Below are positions 41,801 to 52,909 of a stretch of 64,000 nucleotides of DNA, one piece after another (the stretch's first letter is position 1; the number at the start of each line of letters is the position of its first letter). The notes below the pieces were generated by a model. It worked only from the letters and a program-made list of their open reading frames with translations, searched no databases and was not told the origin of the DNA. Made by a program: the position numbers and the translations under genes. The stretch comes from Pseudorasbora parva (lineage: Eukaryota > Chordata > Actinopteri > Cypriniformes > Gobionidae), in contig NC_090184.1 in assembly GCF_024679245.1 (NCBI RefSeq), positions 16,790,144-16,854,143 on the forward strand, in the 5' to 3' direction.

Positions 41801-43048
41801 ATCACGACACTCGACCTCACTAAAGGATACTGGCAAGTCCCCCTCACGAACTCTGCTAAGGAGAAGACGGCGTTCTCCACTCCAAGTGGGCACTGGCAAT
41901 ACCGGACCTTCCCCTTCGGCCTCCACAGGGCACCGGCGACGTTTCAGAGGATGATGGACATCCTCCTACGTCCTCACCAAACCTACGCCGCAGCATACCT
42001 CGACGACGTGGTCATCCACTCCGAGACCTGGCAGGACCACCTGGAGCGGCTCCGGAGGGTGCTCCTGGAACTCCGGCGGGCTGGGCTGACCGCCAACCCC
42101 CGGAAATGTAATCTGGCCCTCGCCGAGGCTCAGTACCTGGGTTTCCGGGTGGGTAGAGGACTGATCCAGCCGCAACAGAGAAAGGTCGACGCCATCTTGA
42201 CAGCGCCCCGCCCGGAGACCAAGACCCAGGTACGAGCCTTTTTGGGGTTGGCGGGCTACTATCGCTGTTTTATCCCTAACTTCTCCTCCTTAGCATCTCC
42301 CCTGACAGACCTGACCAGGAAGGGGCAGCCGGAGAAGGTGAAGTGGGATGACACGCTGGAGAAGACCTTCCGGGACATCAAGACCTCGCTGACCACGGAA
42401 CCGGTCTTGAGAGCGCCCGACTTCAACTGCCCCTTCCTGCTGCAGACGGACGCCTCCGACACGGGCCTCGGAGCGGTCCTCTCCCAAGTCCAGGAGGGTG
42501 AGGAGCACCCCGTCACCTACATCAGCCGTAAGCTGACCCCAGCCGAAACCAGGTATGCGGCGGTGGAGAAGGAAGCCCTGGCCATTAAGTGGGCAGTCCT
42601 GGAGCTCCGCTACTACCTGCTGGGACGCCGCTTCACTCTGATGACGGATCACGCCCCGCTTCAGTGGATGGCCCGCGCTAAGGACACCAACGCCAGAGTG
42701 ACGCGGTGGTTCCTAGCGCTCCAGGACTTCCACTTCACAGTGGAGCATCGGGCCGGGACGGCCAACTCCAACGCTGACGGACTCTCCAGGCTGTGGTCAG
42801 CTTACGCAGGTCTGTCAGGGCGCACTCCCCGCCCACCCCTATGTTCCCCAGTATATGCCACTAACTGTCATTACAGGACCAGCGCGACGCTTAGGGGGGG
42901 GGAGTGTAACAAGTCTCCCGAGCTCTCATCAGCGTCGCCCTGGCAATTGATGGAAAACACCTGCACACGATCAGCACGGGCCGGATCGTCACAGCTGCAG
43001 GCCATCAGGCCCGGGCATAAAAGCCTTCACTCTGGGACACCAGTTTGA
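38813..43048 (+). CDS. Gag-Pol polyprotein of element B
   Basis: 1,411 codons without interruption. Gag capsid-like part at about 50-220 (LPKLTSHDDIELFLQLFETT). Protease LALLDSGSSVSLV near 297. Integrase: zinc finger H-H-C-C at about 510-548 (HPMAGHLGV, CQACPTCQ), core Asp 577, Asp 636, Glu 672. RT at about 910-1100 with DLTKGYW and YLDD (1062-1065). RNase H from LLQTDASDTGLGA (about 1210) to NADGLSR. All catalytic residues are present. Two oddities: gag lacks a zinc knuckle, and no stop or shift separates gag from pol. Integrase before RT is the Gmr1 order. The last roughly 50 codons read into the 3' LTR. Confidence 0.93.
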   Translation: MDDLIKCLTEVSLRQQQITEHLMTRQEKVEEEVAALRRTPAQHVPLPDPRVRATQLLPKLTSHDDIELFLQLFETTAVRENWDRSEWARLLGPLLTGEAQQAYFSLPTERADNYDALKREILGRLGLSSISAAQLFHEWEYKPRRPARAQAAELSRLSRHWLLKGTTTAGQVAERVTIDRLLRALPPPTRRAVGMMNPTSISELVEAIELAEAAMHRDPGERAPSFPRRVVQERRAPEGTQRAVHRPAAPGPIDEPMPTEEPVPPVRAWLAGCVVHQEPPRGAPRSEVKLNGRPVLALLDSGSSVSLVQAAILPPQKNSKAQLPITWVHGDTRRVPARRVTISAGPGTWPLEVGIVKDLPVAVLLGRDWPGFEELLRTSAQPASQAGSRPRERHGRRRRTAQAALLASDSGRDGESPSQTPNVFFDVFQQVQGGGSFAKAQLEDNCLKNCWTQVRAVDGQDHHPAPHPLPHFIVRNGLLYCVAQRRGEVKELLVVPRTKTEMVMELAHGHPMAGHLGVANTIQRIRDRFHWPGLDGEVKRFCQACPTCQRTAPRAPPPSPLIPLPIIGVPFELIGMDLVGPLPKSARGHEHILLIVDYATRYPEAVPLRKATAKNIAQELFLLCTRVGIPAEILTDQGTPFMSRLMADLCRLLQVKQLRTTVYHPQTDGLFERFNQTLKQMLRRVAAEDKRDWDLMLPYVLFGIREVPQASTGFTPFELLFGRQPRGLLDVAREAWEQQQPAPLRSAIEHVREMRERIEKVMPLVREHLTKAQQSQQQRYDRAAQPREFQPGDRVLVLVPTSTCKFLATWQGPFTVVERVGPVNYRLRQPGRRREEQLYHVNLLKRWVGTREQLAALASVDPLVVDVGDHLAAAQKTELNHLVRQFSDVFSTRPGQTNVIQHDIRTPPGVIVRQRPYRVPEARRQAIEDEICEMLKLGVIEPSRSAWSSPIVMVPKPDGTLPFCNDFHRLNEVSEFDGYPMPRVDELLERLGRARYITTLDLTKGYWQVPLTNSAKEKTAFSTPSGHWQYRTFPFGLHRAPATFQRMMDILLRPHQTYAAAYLDDVVIHSETWQDHLERLRRVLLELRRAGLTANPRKCNLALAEAQYLGFRVGRGLIQPQQRKVDAILTAPRPETKTQVRAFLGLAGYYRCFIPNFSSLASPLTDLTRKGQPEKVKWDDTLEKTFRDIKTSLTTEPVLRAPDFNCPFLLQTDASDTGLGAVLSQVQEGEEHPVTYISRKLTPAETRYAAVEKEALAIKWAVLELRYYLLGRRFTLMTDHAPLQWMARAKDTNARVTRWFLALQDFHFTVEHRAGTANSNADGLSRLWSAYAGLSGRTPRPPLCSPVYATNCHYRTSATLRGGECNKSPELSSASPWQLMENTCTRSARAGSSQLQAIRPGHKSLHSGTPV

Positions 43049-43287
43049 GCACGATCTCCATGCAGCACTACGCTAATCCTTGTCTCTCTCTCTCACCCAG
43101 ACTGCAGCCTGTGACGCTCCGGCCACCTCGCCGCACCTACGTCACCGCTAGCAACAGGGCACCATGAAGAAGGACACCTACAGCGCACCTGCACCTAAAT
43201 CACCACGTTTGCCACTGTTCATACAAATAAATCCACCCTCTGGGGGCTTTGCACCAATTTCATTGTTGCGTGATCCTTCACCCTGCC

Positions 43288-43290
<3 letters not shown>
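42905..43290 (+). repeat. 3' LTR of element B
   Basis: 386 bp, TGTAACAAG to CCTGCCACA; the first base difference (TGTGAC against TGTAAC) is at position 4. Confidence 0.92.

Positions 43291-43371
<81 letters not shown>
43291..43371. repeat. (AT)n microsatellite downstream of element B
   Basis: Matches the AT array upstream of the element (38234-38301); the element lies inside one array. Confidence 0.95.
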
Positions 43372-43375
<4 letters not shown>

Positions 43376-43488
43376 TAAAGTTAGTTTGACCTATCATAGC
43401 ACTTTAATTTAGAAAATTCTGTTAAAGTGGTAAGCTTTTAGGTGCTTATAGTTTTTCTCAATTGCTAAAACACTATTTCTGAAACCTT

Positions 43489-45244
43489 TGTAACAACAAT
43501 GACTATGAGTTTAATATCTCGGGGAATAATTAACTCAAAAGGGATTTAATATTCAATATTCATGAATTTATGAATATAATTTGCCAGTTGTTCATTACGT
43601 ATTAAGATTTTCCGATAGGGAAAAATGTTTAATTAAATACAAGTAACCCTTTTACGGACTTGCTTGAAATTATCCTACTAAGTTTGTCCACCAAATTAGT
43701 TATAGACTTTTCAAATCAATTCTCAATAAGGGATTACTGCTTTACGAGCGCATAAGAAACATTAACTTTACTGATCAGGAAAAGTTCAATATTTCAAATG
43801 GTCATACAGTTTACTTTACTAACATAGTAGCATAAGCAGTTAGGTAACGTTAGATCGCAAGTATCATTGACTTTGTGTATGTGGGAGAACAACAGACTCA
43901 ACTCATAAAATGTCTTTTGGAGGTTTAATAAACACAGACTAAAAATAGCACTACGATTCACATCGAAAGTACACACTAAATATGCATCAAGAAAGTAGAC
44001 ATATAGATATTAACGAAAGAATACATAAAAGAGAATAATGAATAGACTGAAATTAGAGGGAGATAAAAGAGTGAGAGAGAAAGAGAGAGAGATGGTACAA
44101 AGCATTAGAGGTAAGAAGCAGCTTTCCTTCAGTTCATCAAATACGACCTTCACGGAGTTAACTTGTCCCAACGGGAAAATAACACACCCTCTTTACAGCA
44201 GTTTGAATTTATAAGAATAAGAATACTTGCATTCTTTTTGGTTTCGTTTTGGCTTCTCGCTTATGTGCGTGTATTTCTGCGTATCCGGTGGTTCTCTCCG
44301 AGGTCGGGAGGGGAGCAGCTTTTCTCTAGCGGCGCTTCGTGTCCTCCTCCTGAAGAAGGCCCGTGGGCTAGTAAGTTGATGGAACTAGGAGCAAAGGGGT
44401 TGTTGACGACCGGATTGTCGGAAGAGCGGAGATTCCCAGAAAAGGAGTTTTTTTTTGAAGAGGAGTTTTTCAGAAGAGAAGAGATTCAGAAGAGCTGGGG
44501 CCTGCTTGGAGGGCCTGCATTGGTGGCATGGCTTAAGTGCCAGCCACCGTGGGTGTTGGCTCCCACAGGGAAAGAGTTGGAGAAGTAAGAGCAAGAGATT
44601 TTCAGAGAAGAGAGAGAAGATTGTCTCCACTGGTCTTTTAATGTCTGGAAGTAGTCCCACCCTCCAGGGTTAGACTTAACCAATGAGATTGTTGGGATTT
44701 CCAGGCGGGAAATTCCTCAGCAGATTTTATGGCTCTTTGTTTCAAAGCTCGACTCAGTGGGTCTCTGAGTCTTCATACTATAATTAATGCAACAAACACA
44801 CACTGCATTTTCTGAATAAGTGATATACATGGAAGTGTAAGTCGTGAAGTGAGCATTAATTTGATAGGAGACATGACATATATGAGGTTATCTGAACTAG
44901 TACTTTGTTAAGACAAAGACAAAAAGATGCAAAATACCATACAGAATAAACATTTTACAAGACAGTTATGTGTTTACATATAATGTCCTGGGGTGCATGT
45001 TCATTTATAGATGGTTTGTCTATAATTTGAGGCAAAAGCTCTGTGTCTTAAACTCTTTGTGTCTGAAACTTTATGTGGCCAAATTCTTTTGGGCCATAAA
45101 ACATCTTATCATATGGTTTCCAGGGTAACGAAGAATCTTTCTCTGTTGTGTTGGGGGAAGGTCTGTTACTCAGCACAAAGCTTTCAAAACATATTTGTTA
45201 AATGTAACTGGCGATTGTGTGTTTGATTCGCCTGAGTCGCTACA
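43489..45244 (-). repeat. 3' LTR (sense) of the retrovirus-like element
   Basis: Nearly identical to 51171-52909. The last roughly 50 bp at the right end differ in sequence and length, suggesting a small replacement there. Confidence 0.9.
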
Positions 45245-45958
45245 TAATCCCCCCTTTCGCTAGTTGTTGTCCCTCCTATGGACAACAACGAGCGATATCA
45301 AAGGTTCAGGAAGATCAGACACACCATAGCAATGTTAGGCTCCAGTTGTTTGTGTCTCCTGAAGTGATGGTCGTTCCACGGCAGATAAGGCAGACAGTAG
45401 CCACGTTCAGGTCTATGTGCTTGTGCAGCAGGTGCCGAGGCAGCAGGTGCCCTGACGGTGCGTCACCTGTCATCCAGAAGTCCGTTTGTGTGGTGCAGGT
45501 GTGCTGTGGGCTTTCTGCAGCCCTGGGTGGAACCATGTTCCTCGCAATGGCCAGTCAGTCCTTTAGGTCTCCTGCCTAGGAAGATGGACTGTGCATCTTG
45601 ACACTTTTATGTCCTATGCTGACTAGGAACTTTTCCAGAGGGTGCCTCGCATTGTGGCCAGGCTGGGTGCCTTCTGGTGATCCACTTTGGTTTCTCTGTT
45701 TCAAAGTTCAAAGTCATTGGGGTTTTGAGAATCCCTTCAGAGGCGGCCTTGTGTTCGTTAAAGGCCTTCTTTCTCAAATCACATGCATGACATAGTGTGG
45801 GGCTTGGCAGTATTGCCTACAAGGTGACTAACTGGTGTTGGAGGAGAAGGTTCTTGAAGCTGGTGTAAGGTTAGGCAGAGGGCTTGGGCTCCTCCCCCCC
45901 CTTTGCGTTTGTGTGCAGGGCTGGAGGAGCTTGTGCTGCTGATGTGAAGTTCAGAAGA

Positions 45959-48838
45959 TTACGTCTTTCTTTTGAGGATTCCTTTGCAGTTGGTGATCAG
46001 CAGTCCAGGTTGCTCTCTCAGTACGATGCCCGAGGCTGGACCCGGTGTGATGATGTCTGGTGGTGGCTGGCCTCTGATTGTCTGGAGGCACAGGAGCATG
46101 ATCACGGCCGCGTTTCTTAGGCATTTCCAGATCTGTTGCATGGCCTCAGTAGTGAAGTGGATGCCTCTGTCTGAGTTGATTCTCAGTGGCAATCTTGACA
46201 GGAAAAAGATGTGATTCGTCAGGTGGTATGCCATGGTCTGGGCGGTGTTGTTGGGTGCTAGTTGACACTCCACCCACTTGGTAAACTGGCACACCACTGT
46301 GAGAAAGTACTTTTTGCCTTTTGTGGACCTGGGCAGGGGTTCTACCCGGTCGATTTGTAGGTTTGACCATGGGAAGGTGGTCCCTCTGTGTTGCAGTGGG
46401 GCTCTGTGGTTCGGGTTTGCTGGTTGGAACTGGCAGCGAACTAGCCATTCTCTAACATACTCTGCCGCATCTTGATGCATCCCAGGCCCATATGCCACCT
46501 GTTTCAGTGTGTCATACGTGGCTCTGGTGCCGTGGTGTCCAGCACATGGTGTGTTGTGGGCGTACATTAGCATCACCCCCCTTTGCGACCGTGGCATTAC
46601 AAGCCGTGGCGCTGTGTTCCCATCGGGTGCAAACCAGAGAATGGTGTCCAGAATACGCATCATGTGTCTGGAGTTATGTAGATGTCTGTGGCTAGAGTCA
46701 TCAATGAGCTCAGAGTCAGTGATAGGGTGGTTGGAGGGGTCTGAGAGGTGGTCAAGAATTGTCTTTATTGCAGTGTCAGAGGCTTGCATATCCGCAATAT
46801 CGTTGTGTGAAAACTGCGGCGTTAGCGATAGCAGCTGCAAGGGAGGCATTGTAGCCGGTGTCGATCGCTTGCTGTGGGTTAGCACTGCAACAATGGGGCT
46901 GGATGTGGGGTTTGGGGGTGCCCACATGTCGCCGTGTGGTGTGTTTCTACTGATTGCATTGCACAGTGGTAGACTTTTGGTTGAGTTGTCTGCCCACAGT
47001 GCAGGGATACTGTTCGTTGTGATAATGTCATTCAGCTGTAGGTCATTCATGACCTGGGGGCAGAAGGCATCAGAGTCTTTGGATAGCTGAAATGTGCAAA
47101 GTAGCGAACTTGAACTTGGCTTTGGGGCTGAGGCTGTGTTGTCACAGTGTGCTGCAGGGGGTCCCGTGGCCTTTGTGACCTGGCAGTCTGGCTCTGTGGG
47201 AGTTCCCGTGACCTCTGTGACTTGACAGTCTTGCTCAGACGATGTGTGTGTCTGAAGGGGCAGAGGGTCACGCACTTGAGCCCAGACTTTCAGCTGTTTG
47301 AAGTCCAGTACGGGTTCGAAGCGGTCCAGCAGGTCTTTTCCGATGAGAAACAGATAAGTGTTCATAGGGGAGATATAGACTGGGTGTATCAGCCTCATAG
47401 GTCCAATTGTCAGGTGGATGGAAGCTACGTGCTTGAGCTGGATGTCGTTTTGGCTATACGACTGCACATTTAGCTTACAAGTGTGAAGGTTAAGGGTGTG
47501 ATTTTTCCTCTGTGCTTCAAATCTGAGTCTTTCAAACAGTTGGGCGGATATAAGCGTGAGGTCGGAGCCAGTGTCAACTAGGGCTTCGAGCTTAAATTCC
47601 CTTTCCATAGTGATAGTCATATAGAGTTTTCGAGCCATCCCCTTCTCGATTAGGTTTCCCAGGAGTCTTGGTGTGGGGACCTGTGTGTTGCTTGATAAGC
47701 CGTCTGGATATGTGTCAAGTGTCTCATTATGCGTGCAAATAATCAAAACAGCGCTTTCTGGTACACTGGGCTGCTCCATGATACTGTCTTGATTAGAGGC
47801 TGTTGCTGTCAGCTGTCGTGTGGGTGTGCTGCTGACGTGTGGGGGTGCAAAAGTTAGTTCATTAGTCTGTGGTTGGGGAACAGTGTTCAGGGTGGATGAT
47901 TCAGTTGCAGGAAGGGCAGGAAGGTTGATTTCAGGTATCATGTCTAGTCGTGCTGTACCTGGTCCGTCCTTCTTGTCTTCCTTGTGAGGTTTCTGTCGGA
48001 GGAGCTCTTTCAGGATCTTTATGAGCTCTGTAACTTCAGAAGCAGCTACACTTTCTTTGCCAGACGTGGGTTCAGGTCTGGGCCTACCATTGTCCCGTCG
48101 AGAGTGGCCTCTTCGCTGGCTTTCTGGGCGAGGCGGGTCCCAGGATCCTTCAGAGCGATCGCTCTGGTACCGTGGACGGTTGCCATTATGACCACGCTGC
48201 CCTCTGCTGGCTTGGAGTGGTTTGGACTCTCTGTTGACGGGTCGGTAACTGTCGATCTCGGCTTGTGCCGACTGCAAATGTTTTGCATAGACTTTAGCGT
48301 TAATGTCTCTGTCTTTAAGTTCATCAGTGGCTCTCTCCAGGAGGGATTCGCCACGCCGAAGCTTTTCGTCGAGGTGTTTCCTGGCGTCTTTCTCTGTCTG
48401 TACTCGTCGGTCGGTGTCACGACGGAGCTCCTTCAGGGTCTTTTGAAGTCTTTCTATTTCTTTTCTTTGTTCTTTGTCTGTTTCGTCGTCTTTCTCTGTG
48501 TCTAGAAGCTGATCTAGACTAAGCTGGGTGAGGGCTTGGTCTCTCCGGGCCTCCTCGGCTTGAAGCTTTAGCGTTGCTGCCTCCTGTTCCAGGTTGTCGT
48601 AGCTCCCTTCGCTTAGACGTGCCTGTGCGATGAGGACGTGGGCGAGGCTTCCGAGGATCTTGGCCACTTCCTTGTTGGAGTAGCTGTGTGTGGGGTCGTG
48701 TGTCATCAGCTGGTCTAGCTCGGTGTCCAGTTGCTCCTGGCTCGGCTGCCCCAGACTTCCTTGACTGGTGGCCGTTAGCGCTTCCAGCCATGTCGTTAGG
48801 CGATCCCACGGGACGGCGGAACTGGATGCACGGGACAT
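45959..48838 (-). pseudogene. Gag-protease-integrase frame of the retrovirus-like element
   Basis: 959 open codons. Residues of about 80-200 are a charged coiled coil; 205-260 hold two Gly/Arg-rich basic patches instead of zinc knuckles, reminiscent of spumavirus Gag GR boxes. Protease motif ALVDTGSDLTLIS is at about 419. After a 240-residue linker an integrase begins: finger His residues at about 768-769, a single Cys at 802 whose partner is lost, core Asp at 830 and Asp at 890. The core breaks at about 907, before the catalytic Glu. The last 50 residues (after KCLRN) are unrelated; a short hydrophobic run makes an env start conceivable but unproven. RT and RNase H are absent between protease and integrase. 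Confidence 0.82.
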
Positions 48839-51146
48839 GCCGGCTTACTGTGGACGAGAGAAACACAGCACACACACACACAGAGAGAGAGGCCAATGCA
48901 AGCTTGTTCTAAGCTGACGAGCTATCGTACGGATAGCTGGGAATTTTGGTTAACTGATGTAGACAGTTAGATAATTAGACAAATTAGACAATTAGGTGGG
49001 CGGTAGCCTTGGGGGTCACTTGGTGAACTGCTGCTCGGTCGTCCCGGGACTATCTAATTCTCCTTGGGGTCTCTTGGCGAACTGAAAGAAGCACAATCGT
49101 GATAGTCCAACAGTGAGGATAGGAAAGAGCACAGTGGAAACAAACACAAGATGAATTGGTCTGTAATGAAAGGAATGTCAGCGTGCGCCGGGAGTGTTAG
49201 GGAAATTAATAGGCTAAATGCTCAAGATATACTAAAATTCGGCTTGTACTATGGGTTATCCCATTTAGCTCATCCGGGGTGAATTGAGGTCGCTTAAGTG
49301 GAAGATTAAATATCAAGAGCAATTTAGAAAAAGGCAAAAGTTTCTGTCAAGTAATGATAAAACAAAAAGCACTTTTGATACCGTTTGTAATTACCAGACT
49401 GAGCTTTATTCCCAATGGGAGGGGAAAAGAAAAACTTTTGCAGAGAAAAAACAAAAAAAAAAAAAAAAAAAATTTAATAAAAAAAATAAATAATTAAAAT
49501 TAAAAATTAAAATTAAAAATTAAAATTAAATGATAAATAAAATAAAATAAAATACAAAAAATTAGAAGCTCAACTTAATTCAAATTAAATTCAAAGCAAG
49601 TTTAAATGATATTTAAATAAGCCTGTACGGAAAATCAAATAAAAGAAAGCCAATCAAAAATCCTATCCTATAACGATTAATCTCTAAGTGGGAGTTATCC
49701 AAATAAAAGAATTAATCAGAAAGGGATTAGGGAGTTAGTGGTGCGCTGACTTAACAGGGTATAGCCACACGGTGGCGTCCTTCCTTCCAATTGGACTGTC
49801 TGTGACTTAAACCTAATTTCACTTTGAGTTAGAGGAAGTTATGTTTCTTTTTAAACTTCAAATTCGAATAAGGGTGTTTAATCAGCGAGAAAGGAGACTT
49901 GGTTGTTGCTAGAAAAATTGTATAAATGAAACTGTGTACAACAGTAAGCAATAAACACTTTATAGGCTCAAACTTATTTTGTTAAGGCAGAATCAAATAA
50001 CGGAGAGTGAAACTATCCGAATTTATCCACACGATGGCGCTGTTGCGCCCGCCCTAGACTAGAGTTAGTTAGGCGGAAATGCTCACCAGATGGCTTTGTC
50101 TGGTTTTAGAGCCCTCCGGCGTTCTGCAAGCGGCGTTGCAATTTCTGAGTCGCCCTCCGGCGTTCTGCAAGCGGCGTTGCAATTTCTGAGTCGCCCTCTG
50201 GCGTTCTGCAAGCGGCGTTGCAATTTTTGAGTCGCCCTGGCGTTCTGCAAGCGGCGTTGCAATTCTTGAGTCGCCCTCTGGCGTTCTGCAAGCGGCGTTG
50301 CAATTTTTGAGTCGCCCTGGCGTTCTGCAAGCGGCGTTGCAATTCTTGAGTCGCCCTCTGGCGTTCTGCAAGCGGCGTTGCAATTTTTGAGTCGCCCTGG
50401 CGTTCTGCAAGCGGCGTTTTCTTACACTTTACTGGCTTTTGCACTCATTTAAAAATGACTCTGGTGCACGAGCACGAAACGGGTGAAAAACAGGAATTTA
50501 TCGTCTGCCTATTCACGCATTTTACATGGACTCCAATAGACATTTACCAATATGGCTAACGGTTTTCAGCATCTTTGATTCAAATGTTTTAGGTCTCAGG
50601 TCTTTGGTTAGCTAAGCCAGACTTAAACCAGGAGTTATCGTTTATCTTAACGATATAATAATTATTCTGAGGCCCCTTATATTGTACAGGAGAGTCTCGT
50701 CCTGTCCCAATCTTCCGCAAAGATAGAAACTTTCGTAGTTCAGATCAAGTGGGATACCGCAACGTACGTGTCTACAGACTACATCAAAATCTCATTATTT
50801 TGATGGAACACATAATATATTGCTCGAGTCAAATGTATGGGTTTTCTACAATACATTTGTTTGGAAATCACGCGGATAAACCCTGTTGCGCTTACGGCCG
50901 CAGAGGTTTTCGTTTCAAAATTGGATTTTCGTACCGTTCATTATTTTCATTAATATCATCCGGCTACTTCAACATTTCTCAGCATCTGTTTATGCTTGGG
51001 TTCGCTTTGCGCGGTACCCCACTATTCACAAAACAACACCAAAACAAAAACGAAACAAAAACGCTCGTGCAGGTTATTAATACTCCAAAAATACACAATG
51101 AATAGAATATGAATATCATTCACACATACACAAACGTTTGAAAATT
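48839..51146 (-). other. 2.3-kb leader of the retrovirus-like element
   Basis: Lies between primer site and gag start. It contains an A-rich stretch (49440-49560) and a 38-41-bp tandem array. No coding region recognised. Confidence 0.6.
50106..50420 (-). repeat. 38-41-bp tandem array in the retroviral leader
   Basis: About eight units sharing GGCGTTCTGCAAGCGGCGTT; two unit lengths (41 and 38 bp) partly alternate. Confidence 0.93.
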
Positions 51147-51164
51147 GCCCGCATTCTCCACCAT
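51147..51164 (-). promoter_or_regulatory. Probable tRNA-Ala primer binding site
   Basis: In sense TGGTGGAGAATGCGGGCA, about six bases after the LTR end; identical to the site of element B. Confidence 0.7.
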
Positions 51165-51170
51165 TAAATA

Positions 51171-52909
51171 TGTAACAACAATGACTATGAGTTTAATATC
51201 TCGGGGAATAATTAACTCAAAAGGGATTTAATATTCAATATTCATGAATTTATTAATATAATTTGCCAGTTGTTCATTACGTATTAAGATTTTCCGATAG
51301 GGAAAAATGTTTAATTAAATACAAGTAACCCTTTTACGGACTTGCTTGAAATTATCCTACTAAGTTTGTCCACCAAATTAGTTATAGACTTTTCAAATCA
51401 ATTCTCAATAAGGGATTACTGCTTTACGAGCGCATAAGAAACATTAACTTTACTGATCAGGACAAGTTCAATATTTCAAATGGTCATACAGTTTACTTTA
51501 CTAACATAGTAGCATAAGCAGTTAGGTAACGTTAGATCGCAAGTTTCATTGACTTTGTGTATGTGGGAGAACAACAGACTCAACTCATAAAATGTCTTTT
51601 GGAGGTTTAATAAACACAGACTAAAAATAACACTACGATTCACATCGAAAGTACACACTAAATATGCATCAAGAAAGTAGACATATAGATATTAACGAAA
51701 GAATACATAAAAGAGAATAATGAATAGACTGAAATTAGAGGGAGATAAAAGAGAGAGAGAGAAAGAGAGAGAGATGGTACAAAGCATTAGAGGTAAGAAG
51801 CAGCTTTCCTTCAGTTCATCAAATACGACCTTCACGGAGTTAACTTGTCCCAACGGGAAAATAACACACCCTCTTTACAGCAGTTTGAATTTATAAGAAT
51901 AAGAATACTTGCATTCTTTTTGGTTTCGTTTTGGCTTCTCGCTTATGTGCGTGTATTTCTGCGTATCCGGTGGTTCTCTCCGAGGTCGGGAGGGGAGCAG
52001 CTTTTCTCTAGCGGCGCTTCGTGTCCTCCTCCTGAAGAAGGCCCGTGGGCTAGTAAGTTGATGGAACTAGGAGCAAAGGGGTTGTTGACGACCGGATTGT
52101 CGGAAGAGCGGAGATTCCCAGAAAAGGAGTTTTTTTTTTGAAGAGGAGTTTTTCAGAAGAGAAGAGATTCAGAAGAGCTGGGGCCTGCTTGGAGGGCCTG
52201 CATTGGTGGCATGGCTTAAGTGCCAGCCACCGTGGGTGTTGGCTCCCACAGGGAGAGAGTTGGAGAAGTAAGAGCAAGAGATTTTCAGAGAAGAGAGAGA
52301 AGATTGTCTCCACTGGTCTTTTAATGTCTGGAAGTAGTCCCACCCTCCAGGGTTAGACTTAACCAATGAGATTGTTGGGATTTCCAGGCGGGAAATTCCT
52401 CAGCAGATTTTATGGCTCTTTGTTTCAAAGCTCGACTCAGTGGGTCTCTGAGTCTTCATACTATAATTAATGCAACAAACACACACTGCATTTTCTGAAT
52501 AAGTGATATACATGGAAGTGTAAGTCGTGAAGTGAGCATTAATTTGATAGGAGACATGACATATAAGAGGTTATCTGAACTAGTACTTTGTTAAGACAAA
52601 GACAAAAAGATGCAAAATACCATACAGAATAAACATTTTACAAGACAGTTATGTGTTTACATATAATGTCCTGGGGTGCATGTTCATTTATAGATGGTTT
52701 GTCTATAATTTGAGGCAAAAGCTCTGTGTCTTAAACTCTTTGTGTCTGAAACTTCATGTGGCCAAATTCTTTTGGGCCATAAAACATCTTATCAGATGGT
52801 TTCCAGGGTAACGAAGAATCTTTCTCTGTTGTGTTGGGGGAAGGTCTGTTACTCAGCACAAAGCTTTCAAAACATATTGCTCATATTGCTCACAAACACA
52901 GTCGCTACA
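51171..52909 (-). repeat. 5' LTR (sense) of the retrovirus-like element
   Basis: 1,739 bp, the partner of 43489-45244. Both contain the same short open frames, which I treat as non-coding. Confidence 0.9.

Larger units (their letters stand above)
38302..43290 (+). mobile_element. Ty3/gypsy element B (Gmr1-like domain order), apparently intact
   Basis: LTRs at 38302-38689 and 42905-43290 differ at only a handful of positions by eye. A tRNA-type primer site, one uninterrupted gag-pol frame and a G-rich purine tract (about 42893-42904) are present. It lies within an (AT)n array, so the duplication cannot be read. This is the best candidate here for a recently active autonomous element. Confidence 0.93.
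43489..52909 (-). mobile_element. Retrovirus-like LTR element with long LTRs, RT missing
   Basis: LTRs 43489-45244 (1,756 bp) and 51171-52909 (1,739 bp); TG...CA ends; 4-bp duplication CCTT (43485-43488 and 52910-52913), confirmed by the uninterrupted family member at 59640. Sense is minus: primer site beside the right LTR, purine tract (AAAGGGGGG in sense, about 45247-45257) beside the left LTR. One large frame encodes Gag, protease and a broken integrase. No RT or RNase H motif is visible, so this copy is defective. Confidence 0.9.

Noticed and set aside
44163..44588. 141-codon frame inside the retroviral LTR
   Set aside because: Its counterpart in the other LTR (51845) is shorter because of a one-base change in a T run, and no domain is seen; probably chance.
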